A stretch of 64,000 nucleotides of DNA from Chthoniobacteraceae bacterium (GTDB taxonomy: Bacteria; Verrucomicrobiota; Verrucomicrobiia; Chthoniobacterales; Chthoniobacteraceae). The stretch is taken from contig JAQGOL010000030.1 of assembly GCA_028293625.1 (NCBI GenBank), forward strand, positions 62,001 through 126,000, read 5' to 3'. The position numbers and the translations under genes were made by a program. This document shows, piece by piece, positions 35,337 to 42,752 of this stretch. The notes under the pieces are model-generated. The model did no database searches. It saw nothing but the letters and a program-made list of their open reading frames with translations, and was not told the DNA's origin. The number at the start of each line of letters is the position of its first letter. The stretch's first letter is position 1.

Positions 35337-35907
35337 TCCGGGCAGAAATTGCGCCGTCACCCTGGCGTTCGCATTGCTCCTTGCTCCGGGCGCTTTGGCT
35401 CAATCCGATAAATTAAACCTTACCCCTGTCGACTCCGCCTTCGAACTTGACGGCGTGAAATTGAAGATCACAAGGTTCTACAGCGAAGCCTCTTTCGTGG
35501 AATATAGCCCCCCATGGCCGATCGCCGGTTCACCTGAAATCGCACGTATGCCAGTCCCGGGCATGGACGCTCAAGCTGATATCCAGCGCGTACAGACAGC
35601 TGTTCCTTTGGATTTAACCAATGACGAGGCGGTTAAGAAGTTTGTGACAGGCCGGCTCCCCAAGGAAGCTGAAGATGTGGAGGTGGCACAGGTCGAACGG
35701 GATGCCCTCAAGATTAACAACAAACCAACGGTTGAAGTCACCCTCGACTACGTCATTGGAGGCCGCAGATTAGAGTTAAGCACGCTGTTAGTCCAGCGAT
35801 CACCCGGGGACACGGTCTATCTCTTTTCGCTCTCAGCGAATCCGGCAAATTTTCAAAAGCTGCGGCAACTCTTCCGCCGCAGCCTCTACTCGATCACCGA
35901 GTTTTAA
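35329..35907 (+). CDS. Hypothetical secreted protein of the prepilin operon
   Basis: A 192-residue protein with a signal peptide (about 1-25, ending ALAQ). The body is a mixed alpha/beta domain of no recognised family ('DGVKLKITRFYSEASFVEYS', 'VEVTLDYVIGGRRLELSTLL'). Its start overlaps the stop of the PilX-like gene by 8 bp, so it is translated from the same message and probably serves the same structure, for example as a periplasmic accessory. No cysteine lipobox is seen. Confidence 0.6.
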   Translation: MNSPGRNCAVTLAFALLLAPGALAQSDKLNLTPVDSAFELDGVKLKITRFYSEASFVEYSPPWPIAGSPEIARMPVPGMDAQADIQRVQTAVPLDLTNDEAVKKFVTGRLPKEAEDVEVAQVERDALKINNKPTVEVTLDYVIGGRRLELSTLLVQRSPGDTVYLFSLSANPANFQKLRQLFRRSLYSITEF

Positions 35908-35974
35908 GTCCGTTTCCTCCCGTTTGCCGCAGCCGGAGATGAAGCTATACAGCAGACCAGTCCGGACAAAAAAA

Positions 35975-36002
35975 AGCCGCCCCGTATTTTTACGGGGCGG
36001 CT
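35975..36002 (-). terminator. Strong rho-independent terminator of the pseudopilin gene
   Basis: A perfect twelve-base stem (agccgccccgta at 35975-35986, tacggggcggct at 35991-36002) with a four-base loop. Read on the minus strand, the stem is followed by eight T residues. It lies 22 bp after the pseudopilin stop, and on the plus strand it may also stop read-through from the prepilin operon. Confidence 0.93.
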
Positions 36003-36024
36003 CTCGGTTAAGAGTTACCGGATA

Positions 36025-36435
36025 TTATTGCAGAGTATAAGGCGACCAGAATTCGTCCGGGGCAACATCACTCAAGGCATCTTTGGTGCCGGTTGGAGTT
36101 CCGATCGTACCGTCAACCTTATAGGTCGCCAAAGAGTAGTCTCCGCCAAGGATGCTCTTGCCGGTCTCATACAAGCTCGTGCCCTTCTTGATATAGAGTT
36201 TGACCTGATCTAAGGATACATCAGTTCCGCCTGCCAGACCGGATTCAATCGCGTATTGATCCACTGCGGAATCAATCATGCGGAGATCCTCCAAGATGCG
36301 GGTGGCTTGGGAGCGCTTGCGCGAACGCAAGAAATTAGGGACCGCAATAGCCGCCAGCAACGCAATGATGGCTACCACGATCATGATTTCTACGAGGGTA
36401 AAGCCTGCCCGCTTCTGTCTGAGTTTTTTTAACAT
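36025..36435 (-). CDS. Type II secretion/type IV pilus pseudopilin (PulG-like)
   Basis: A 136-residue major-pseudopilin-like protein. The leader MLKKLRQKRAG is cleaved before 'FTLVEIMIVVAIIALLAAIA', with Gly at -1 and Glu at +5, and 'VPNFLRSRKRSQATRILEDL' continues the classic N-terminal helix. The short C-terminal part ends 'DEFWSPYTLQ'. ATG 36435 gives the leader; an upstream in-frame ATG at 36471 is less likely. It has its own strong terminator and a separate transcript from the convergent prepilin operon, so it could be the abundant subunit for that machine. Confidence 0.85.
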   Translation of the reverse strand: MLKKLRQKRAGFTLVEIMIVVAIIALLAAIAVPNFLRSRKRSQATRILEDLRMIDSAVDQYAIESGLAGGTDVSLDQVKLYIKKGTSLYETGKSILGGDYSLATYKVDGTIGTPTGTKDALSDVAPDEFWSPYTLQ

Positions 36436-36576
36436 GGGATGAGTTCGATTTTTTGGTGTTGAGATGGGCAATCAATTATTTTTTTTGCCCGCTTGTCCTG
36501 CAGAACAGGACACAATTCCAAAGAGCAGGATACAAGCCACCCTCTCACCGATTTATTCTTCCCGAGGCCCGCTCCT

Positions 36577-37287
36577 TTATTGCAAATCCATCGCCCGCAT
36601 CCGGCGTCTCTCGGCTCTCCTGCGGCGCCGTCCAAGTATCGCGGCCACCATCGCCACGATGCCCGCACCCAATGCAATTGCGGGAAACCAGCCCCGAAAC
36701 GACCCGGCATTCCCCCTCTCTCCGCTCATCGCGGCCCACATCGCCCCGGCATCAGCGAACTGAAGCAATTCCAAGTTGCCCAGGTCGACCGCCCCCCGCC
36801 CTGGCAGAACGAGATCAAATTGGAGCGCACTTGGAAACGACTTGCTTTGCGTCGCATCGAAAGGGAGCCAGACCTCGCGCCATTGGGAGGAACCGGAGAT
36901 TTTTTGCGTCGGCCCCGTATCGGCAAGTGTACGGGTGAAATACCGGGAGGGGGGTGCTCCGGTCGTCTCAAATTCATTCCATAGCTGGAGATAGCCGATG
37001 CCTGCGACTTCGCGATAGCGGATCCGGCCGCGAAGCGCATAACATTTAGTGCGAATCCCGGGCTCCTTGATTGAGAAAAGCGTCACACTCACCGGTTTTT
37101 CTTCCGGATTGACAATAGATACAAAAGAGCCGGTTTCGGCTGTTGCACCCTCCAGCTTCGCCTCCGGCGGCAACGCCACTTTGCTCCACTCGATCTGCTT
37201 TACCAGCGCCGCGCCGGGCGGAAGATCTCCGGCCCGCACGGCCGAGAATATCATTAAACAGGACGTTATTAGGATAGGTATCTTCAT
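36577..37287 (-). CDS. Hypothetical exported protein with C-terminal anchor
   Basis: A 236-residue protein: signal peptide (MKIPILITSCLMIFSAVRA), a beta-sandwich-like domain of about 150 residues ('FVSIVNPEEKPVSVTLFSI', 'QWREVWLPFDATQSKSFP') and a transmembrane helix (about 200-220) followed by an Arg-rich tail. This layout of signal, domain, helix and basic tail resembles sorted or surface-anchored proteins, and the fold resembles carbohydrate-binding modules. Its start overlaps the stop of the DUF2089 regulator gene as ATGA, implying translational coupling. Confidence 0.6.
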   Translation of the reverse strand: MKIPILITSCLMIFSAVRAGDLPPGAALVKQIEWSKVALPPEAKLEGATAETGSFVSIVNPEEKPVSVTLFSIKEPGIRTKCYALRGRIRYREVAGIGYLQLWNEFETTGAPPSRYFTRTLADTGPTQKISGSSQWREVWLPFDATQSKSFPSALQFDLVLPGRGAVDLGNLELLQFADAGAMWAAMSGERGNAGSFRGWFPAIALGAGIVAMVAAILGRRRRRAERRRMRAMDLQ

Positions 37288-37580
37288 GGCTGTGATGGAT
37301 TGATGGAACGTAAAAGCGATTCAAAAATGACATCAGATATTTTCCCTTCCGCGTAATAAGCACGCAGAAGCCGCTCGGTTTCGCTTCGCTCGCGAAACTT
37401 TTCAAATACCTCGATTTTTTGGATCAGCCGATCCAACCGCAATCGTAACGTCGGATAACTGACTTCGTATGCGGTGGCCAACTCTTTTAATGAACCCGAG
37501 GCGAGGATAAATCGTCGGATGAAAGCGAGCTCCTCCTCGTCGAGCAGATCGACCCAACCGGATGCAGAACGCGAAGTCAT
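37284..37580 (-). CDS. DUF2089 family helix-turn-helix regulator
   Basis: A 98-residue protein. 'EEELAFIRRFILASGSLKEL' followed by 'AYEVSYPTLRLRLDRLIQKI' is the DUF2089 helix-turn-helix region, usually found with an N-terminal zinc ribbon that is missing here. It should be a small DNA-binding protein. The gene overlaps the exported-protein gene by 4 bp. A perfect inverted repeat sits 5 bp upstream of its ATG, in a strongly AT-rich region, and is a natural candidate for autoregulation. The regulated target is otherwise unknown. Confidence 0.75.
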   Translation of the reverse strand: MTSRSASGWVDLLDEEELAFIRRFILASGSLKELATAYEVSYPTLRLRLDRLIQKIEVFEKFRERSETERLLRAYYAEGKISDVIFESLLRSINPSQP

Positions 37581-37585
37581 GTTTA

Positions 37586-37612
37586 GTTTTATTGATTAAT
37601 TTTCAATAAAAC
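37586..37612. promoter_or_regulatory. Perfect inverted repeat upstream of the DUF2089 gene
   Basis: Ten-base arms gttttattga (37586-37595) and tcaataaaac (37603-37612) flank a seven-base AT spacer, within an AT-rich tract that continues to about 37650. The repeat begins 5 bp before the start codon on the minus strand. It could be an operator for the regulator or a hairpin in the mRNA leader. Confidence 0.6.
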
Positions 37613-37781
37613 ACAAATTAATTTAGATTTTATCTTAATATAATTAAATCGCGTCCCCTCCTCCCTTCCGCAATCGGGGCGTGGAAATTTAAAAACAAGC
37701 CACGCCTCATGAAAAAATGTCCGCGAATTGTGCTGCTGCGTACCGAAGCGCCGCGCTCCCGGAGTGGTCTCTCCATAAAAA

Positions 37782-37824
37782 AGGCGGATGACTAACAGGA
37801 ATTGATCCCATCAGCCATCCGCCT
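37782..37824 (-). terminator. Terminator of the cyclophilin gene
   Basis: Arms aggcggatg (37782-37790) and catccgcct (37816-37824) can be extended inward with mismatches. On the minus strand the stem is followed by six T residues. It begins 16 bp after the cyclophilin stop codon. Confidence 0.8.
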
Positions 37825-37840
37825 AAATGGAGCTCAGCGC

Positions 37841-38338
37841 TTACTTGAGCGAAGCATTCCACTTATCCAGGTTCGCCTGTTGCGCGGCGAACAAGTCATC
37901 GGTGGAATCAAGCACTTCAATGCCTGTAATCTTATCGCCTTGGGCAATCTTATTAACGACATCCTGGCCCTTAGTCACTTCACCAAAAACGGCATGTTTT
38001 CCATCGAGATGCGGCGTCGGCACGTGCGTGATAAAAAACTGGCTGCCATTGGTTGCCGGACCTGCGTTTGCCATCGAAAAGATCCCCGGTTTGCTGTGTC
38101 GCAGGGAACGATCGATCTCGTCGGCGAAGCGATAGCCCGGGCCTCCGGAACCAGTGCCGGTCGGGTCACCACCCTGGATCATGAAGTTAGGAATCACGCG
38201 GTGGAAAGTGATGCCGTTGTAGTAACCACGCTTGGCGAGGTTCAGGAAGTTGGCTGTCGTCATGGGGACTTTGCTCGAAAAGAGCGTTCCCTCAATGTCG
38301 CCCTTGCTCGTTTTGACGATGATACGGATGTCTGTCAT
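37841..38338 (-). CDS. Peptidyl-prolyl cis-trans isomerase, cyclophilin type
   Basis: A 165-residue single-domain cyclophilin that speeds proline isomerisation during folding. Catalytic and binding residues are visible in '[20 protein letters not shown]', 'GSQFFIT' and '[12 protein letters not shown]', where the position often held by Trp is His, a common bacterial variant. ATG 38338 gives '[17 protein letters not shown]'; there is no signal peptide, so it is cytosolic. It is a stand-alone gene with its own terminator and a 273-bp upstream region. Confidence 0.93.
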   Translation of the reverse strand: MTDIRIIVKTSKGDIEGTLFSSKVPMTTANFLNLAKRGYYNGITFHRVIPNFMIQGGDPTGTGSGGPGYRFADEIDRSLRHSKPGIFSMANAGPATNGSQFFITHVPTPHLDGKHAVFGEVTKGQDVVNKIAQGDKITGIEVLDSTDDLFAAQQANLDKWNASLK

Positions 38339-38611
38339 AAGAAGAGAACTTTCGTTGCCGTTCCCGCAACTTGGCAAGCCGCGATTCCAACCTGACCTGG
38401 CGCGCTCCCTGGCCGGCCGGCGTTGCAATATGAAGTTTATAAAAAGCTAAACGATTCAGTAAATAAAATCGAATTTTCATTAAACCATTCGTTAACTTTT
38501 AAAAAATCCAATGTCACGGCATCAAAATAGCGCTCGGTTCAAAACGCTCATGCGTGCTGGAAAGATCAACGCCGCAGTCACGGCTCCTTGGCACGCGCCA
38601 AACACTCCTCC

Positions 38612-39943
38612 CTATGGAATACCTAAAAAACGGGTAACGAGAGGAAAGAGCGGCTGATGGGCAATGTAGATATTAAAGAACACGAACACGACGACACATG
38701 GCAGAGCGGGCGAGAATCTGTAGTGCCAGACTGAAGTATCGATGCTTTCAAGAATAGTTTGCGAAGAAATAATGCCACTGACTATGGCTGCTGCCACGAT
38801 GAGCTGCGAGGCAAGCAGCGAGATGTAGAACCATCCCCCTGGCGTCTCGTTGGCGAACAACGCCGTACCTAATGCGGAACAGAGAAAGACCGCGATAGTA
38901 AAGGTGCGTGGAGAATAACGCGTATGAAGAAGCCGGCGAACACCGAGTAATAGAAGAATTGCTCCGAGGCCCCCCGGGAGGGCACCGCCCAGCAGAGGCG
39001 ATTTACCATGGTTTGCAGCCGCCCAGCCTGCCATAAGAATATAGACAGAGTGACTATAGAAGACTGCGGCAATGGCGCGGATCCAGCCATGGCTTAAGCG
39101 CAGTGCCAACGGAGCCAGCACGCAGAAACCGAAGGTCAATCCGTAGGGAAAATAGAACTGATTCCTAAAAAGCTCAGGCGCATTCTCGATCTCGCTTTTG
39201 AAGAAAATCGCAGCCGTCACAGCAGCCACAAAGCCGAGCACGACGCCAATTCCACTCTGCCACAACAGCCGGAAATCGGGTCCCGGCAACCGTTCATCCG
39301 CGCGAATCGACGCATTAGCGAGTTGCTGCCCAATGAGTGCTACGATGCAATAAGCAGCGAAAAAATAAAATCCGATGCCAAACTCCGATTTAAAAGCAAC
39401 GGCCTGAGTGGTGCCGACCGTCGCTTTGGCAGCGAGATAGGCAATGAAGATCGCCACGACAAATACGTCGGCCATCGACCATTTTCCCATGGCATTAACA
39501 ATTCGAAGAATCGCGGTCCGCCGTCTCCCTTCCACGTTCATCAACGCTGAATAAAGCAACGCCGCCTTGCTTACCGGAACACAAATACTAAAGAGCAAAA
39601 TCAATGTCGGGGCAAACCATGCGCCGTTTCTATATAGATTGGCTACCGAACCTAATATACTCCGCGTCTGCACATAAACCTCCTTGCTCTCATTCATTGG
39701 TATGAATGCCGAGATAAATTGAGCGATGCCGGTCTTCTTGAGCTGCCGTCCCACTCCGGTAAAGTTAACCTGCTCCTCTGGCGGCGCCTTTGCTGCCATT
39801 GTATCAACCACCACGTCGACCAGGCCGTCGGGCATCAGCATTCCGCGAATGGTAATGACTGGCGCAGTCACACCCACAACAAGAAGGATCAATGAAAGAA
39901 GAAACGCCGCCAGCGCGAGATTGAGCCGCGTGTAAGATGTCAT
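38612..39943 (-). CDS. PqiA-like multi-spanning membrane protein
   Basis: A 443-residue inner-membrane protein with about ten hydrophobic segments. The segment 'KWSMADVFVVAIFIAYLAAK' is the hallmark of the paraquat-inducible protein A domain. It begins 'MTSYTRLNLALAAFLLSLIL', with a large periplasmic loop after the first helix. In gammaproteobacteria PqiA works with MCE-domain PqiB in lipid traffic across the envelope; no MCE gene is adjacent here, so the role is open. Its codons are AT-richer than those of the dcw genes. Confidence 0.7.
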   Translation of the reverse strand: MTSYTRLNLALAAFLLSLILLVVGVTAPVITIRGMLMPDGLVDVVVDTMAAKAPPEEQVNFTGVGRQLKKTGIAQFISAFIPMNESKEVYVQTRSILGSVANLYRNGAWFAPTLILLFSICVPVSKAALLYSALMNVEGRRRTAILRIVNAMGKWSMADVFVVAIFIAYLAAKATVGTTQAVAFKSEFGIGFYFFAAYCIVALIGQQLANASIRADERLPGPDFRLLWQSGIGVVLGFVAAVTAAIFFKSEIENAPELFRNQFYFPYGLTFGFCVLAPLALRLSHGWIRAIAAVFYSHSVYILMAGWAAANHGKSPLLGGALPGGLGAILLLLGVRRLLHTRYSPRTFTIAVFLCSALGTALFANETPGGWFYISLLASQLIVAAAIVSGIISSQTILESIDTSVWHYRFSPALPCVVVFVFFNIYIAHQPLFPLVTRFLGIP

Positions 39944-40120
39944 AATCTAAGGAGGCGGCGGAATTGATCGCTGTAGTTCATGGGGAAGTCCTGCGAATGC
40001 TTTTTGGGCATGCGGAGTTTGAATCCTCGACTTCCGGCCGCCAAGTCGCAAAACGCGAAATGTGCGTCCGATCAATGCCAGCCGTCCTATGCGCGATTGG
40101 TGGGCGCCGATGAGCCCCGC

Positions 40121-40555
40121 TTATTTATCCCGCGTCGAGGGAGGCATCGGCACTCCAATTACCATCGCGTTTTTTTGATCACCGCGAGCTGTCGCATCGC
40201 ACGAAGGCGCAACGCCGCCAATCGAGCGCCGGGTTGCGCACGACAAAAACAAGAAGGGAACGAGCGCCGCGAAGAGCGCCGCCGCTGCCCAGCGCACGCC
40301 CCGAAAGGGTTGAACCAGCAAATCCCAGCGGGACGGCGTAACCATTGAGCCGTCCGGGTGGAGTTCATACGCAATGCAGGCGAGCCCGCCTGGTTCGCTG
40401 GCAAAGCGTCTCCGCTCGCGGGAGGACATCGCCGAGAGGTTGTGAACGTGAAGCTCGCACTGCTCGCAGAAGCGCCGCTTTGTATCGCCGCTCATCTCTT
40501 CCCATTGCTTGGGACACGGCGTTTTGATCTGAAACGGTGGCTGCTCGGTTTTCAT
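40121..40555 (-). CDS. Cys-motif protein with one membrane helix
   Basis: A 144-residue protein. The N-terminal region holds C-P-K-x-W-x-x-M-x-G-D-x-x-x-R-F-C-x-x-C (residues about 14-34) followed by 'ELHVHNLSAMS', a likely metal-binding or redox knuckle that recurs in proteins of several phyla with no known function. A transmembrane helix follows at about 90-108 ('AAAALFAALVPFLFLSC'). The Cys-rich part should face the cytosol. ATG 40555 is used. It is 62 bp downstream of the DUF5722 gene and may share its transcript. Confidence 0.6.
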   Translation of the reverse strand: MKTEQPPFQIKTPCPKQWEEMSGDTKRRFCEQCELHVHNLSAMSSRERRRFASEPGGLACIAYELHPDGSMVTPSRWDLLVQPFRGVRWAAAALFAALVPFLFLSCATRRSIGGVAPSCDATARGDQKNAMVIGVPMPPSTRDK

Positions 40556-40617
40556 GGAATGGAAAAACGGTTTGTCCGATTGCGGCACAGGCTGCAGCTC
40601 CTTGGAAAAAGTCTGCT

Positions 40618-42750
40618 CTACCTGATCTCGCCGCGGAATGGAATCTCGGCAAAATCGCGGATGCCAATGATTTCTTTGGCGAACTCGCTTGCCTCGGCTT
40701 CATGAGGAGTGTCGAGGGCTTCAAAAACCGACAAGGCGAGTTTCTTATCGCCGAAAGGTTTGCCTGGAGAGCCAAGGGTGCGCAAACCGAGGAGCAAACC
40801 GCCTTCGCCAGCGGCATCGATCCAGCGATGGTTCTGGAAGCATTCGATACTCTTTAGCGGACGGATTTTGTGCCAGGTATAAACCAGGGCCGCAGCCTGC
40901 AGCTTCTGGGCGGCTTCACTGTAGTCCATCGTATGGAAGCCTTGTTCGGAAAGCATCACGCTGCGCAGCTGCGTACCATGGTAAAGGAAACGAGGCTGAT
41001 GAAGATAAGCGTCGAGAACCTCGATATTTTTCGGGGTAATCATTTCGGTATCGAAGCTGAATGTCGCCTTTTTATCATTCCAGGCCGCCGCATGGAAAAG
41101 GCTTTCGGGATAAGGATGATAGGCGACGCCCCACTCAAAATCGCCTTCCAGCTTTGTATACTTGGCAAGAAGCTCAAGCATATCGCGCGTCACATAGTTT
41201 TTTCCATCACTGCCTTCGGGAGCTGTCCAATTATGGGTTAGCGAAATGAAGACCTTTGCGTGCGGATTAAACTGGCGCGCCGTGTAATAGGCAAGCCGCA
41301 TGGAGCGCACATAATGATCCATGAAGATGTTCATCGGCTGCTCGCCCATGTTCGTCCACGACCACGCGTAATCGACTTCATTATGCAAAATCCAATGCGT
41401 AATCAGCCCGTTCTCCACTTTCGAATAACGTTCAGCCAGATAAGCCAGCGCCGCCTGGTAAGTCCGCACGCCGGCCTCGGTGGTGAGGTTGGGCATCGCA
41501 AAGATTCCGGGCGAGCGCGCTTCGGGATGATTGAAGGCGGCGCGTTCCGCAGGATCGCCAGGGAAACCAATCAGGATAATCGCCGAGACGATCATCTTGT
41601 TTTCACTATAGAACTTGATGGTGCGGTCATAGCCGGCGATTGCGGCTTTGGAAATATAATAGGTCACACCCTGGTGTACAAACTCGGTCCCGTCCTTTAC
41701 CGGAGCCAGATGCAGGAAGCTATTTAGCACAATATTAACCGTCACGTGCTCGACTCCCAGATCGACCATCTCGGAGGCAATGTCGTTGTAGGTCACGCCG
41801 CCCATCCCTTTCTTGGTTTTGGTCTTTAGAACCGGAAAATCCTGGGTGGCGATTCCTTCTATCTCGGTCGCATAGACGGCATGCGAGGCGATTGAACTCC
41901 TTTGAGGTTCATTTACATCATGGGTAGCTCGAAACGGGCGATAAATTACACACCAACGCGAGAACAGCCTGTCCCGGCCATCAACAAACCGTGGAAGGGT
42001 AAATTCCGATGAGGGCTTCTCTTTGCTTATCTCGTTCAACCGATTGAAAGCAGACATTGCCCACGGTTCCTGATACGGCTCGATTTCGGAAAGAAAAAGA
42101 GCTCCAAACTCATCTCGAAGAAGATTGACGCCTATCGAAATCGTTTCCTTGCCCACTTTTACCGAGGTTACTTCCGCGCGGAAGGACTTTCTATCGATAT
42201 ACTGAGCCGCACTTTCCGAAGCCGCCTTCTTTTTCTCGCGCTCCGCTTCAGCCTGGGTTGCAAGGCGCATTTCCTCGGCGTTCGGCGGCCGCAATTGAAG
42301 ATTGCGCACCTGGATGCGCACGTTGGGCTTGGTACCGAAGTCGAAGCGGAACTGTTTAAACCCGGCATTCCACTTTCCACCGGACCGATTTTTCAGGTCA
42401 ATTGCCGCGGGCTGCCATACTTCAGCGCGTCCGAGTTTGATGCCTGAAACTGAATTAGCCTCGCCAATCGGCGGCCCGTAAAAGACCTGGAACTCGTCGA
42501 TTCCATCCGGGCAGAAATACTCGAATGAAAGGATGAAATTTTCGGCCGACTGTCCGGCTGCCGGCTCTACCGCCGCCTGAAGGAATGGATCGCTTCCAGT
42601 GGTGGTGATGGAGAAGAGGCCGGGCGCGCTTTGGGTTACATCAAGCTGATGGGTGCGGCTTGTCTCGATCATGACTGGCACCGGATCGGCAAAAAGGGCG
42701 ATACTCGCCAGCCCGAGTATGAGGCATGGAAGAAACAGTCTGATGTGCAT
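40618..42750 (-). CDS. DUF5722 family secreted protein, glycosidase-like
   Basis: A 710-residue protein with a signal peptide (MHIRLFLPCLILGLASIALFA). A galactose-binding-like N-terminal part (about 25-150) precedes the DUF5722 domain (about 200-705). The domain has TIM-barrel landmarks of glycoside-hydrolase clan A: 'LITHWILHNEVDYAW' with Glu458 as a candidate acid/base, and 'SVMLSEQGFHTMDYS' with Glu602 as a candidate nucleophile. A glycan substrate is inferred. It begins 2 bp after the stop of the SNF2 helicase, an odd pairing for a secreted enzyme. The family name is from memory. Confidence 0.62.
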   Translation of the reverse strand: MHIRLFLPCLILGLASIALFADPVPVMIETSRTHQLDVTQSAPGLFSITTTGSDPFLQAAVEPAAGQSAENFILSFEYFCPDGIDEFQVFYGPPIGEANSVSGIKLGRAEVWQPAAIDLKNRSGGKWNAGFKQFRFDFGTKPNVRIQVRNLQLRPPNAEEMRLATQAEAEREKKKAASESAAQYIDRKSFRAEVTSVKVGKETISIGVNLLRDEFGALFLSEIEPYQEPWAMSAFNRLNEISKEKPSSEFTLPRFVDGRDRLFSRWCVIYRPFRATHDVNEPQRSSIASHAVYATEIEGIATQDFPVLKTKTKKGMGGVTYNDIASEMVDLGVEHVTVNIVLNSFLHLAPVKDGTEFVHQGVTYYISKAAIAGYDRTIKFYSENKMIVSAIILIGFPGDPAERAAFNHPEARSPGIFAMPNLTTEAGVRTYQAALAYLAERYSKVENGLITHWILHNEVDYAWSWTNMGEQPMNIFMDHYVRSMRLAYYTARQFNPHAKVFISLTHNWTAPEGSDGKNYVTRDMLELLAKYTKLEGDFEWGVAYHPYPESLFHAAAWNDKKATFSFDTEMITPKNIEVLDAYLHQPRFLYHGTQLRSVMLSEQGFHTMDYSEAAQKLQAAALVYTWHKIRPLKSIECFQNHRWIDAAGEGGLLLGLRTLGSPGKPFGDKKLALSVFEALDTPHEAEASEFAKEIIGIRDFAEIPFRGEIR

Positions 42751-42752
42751 GC

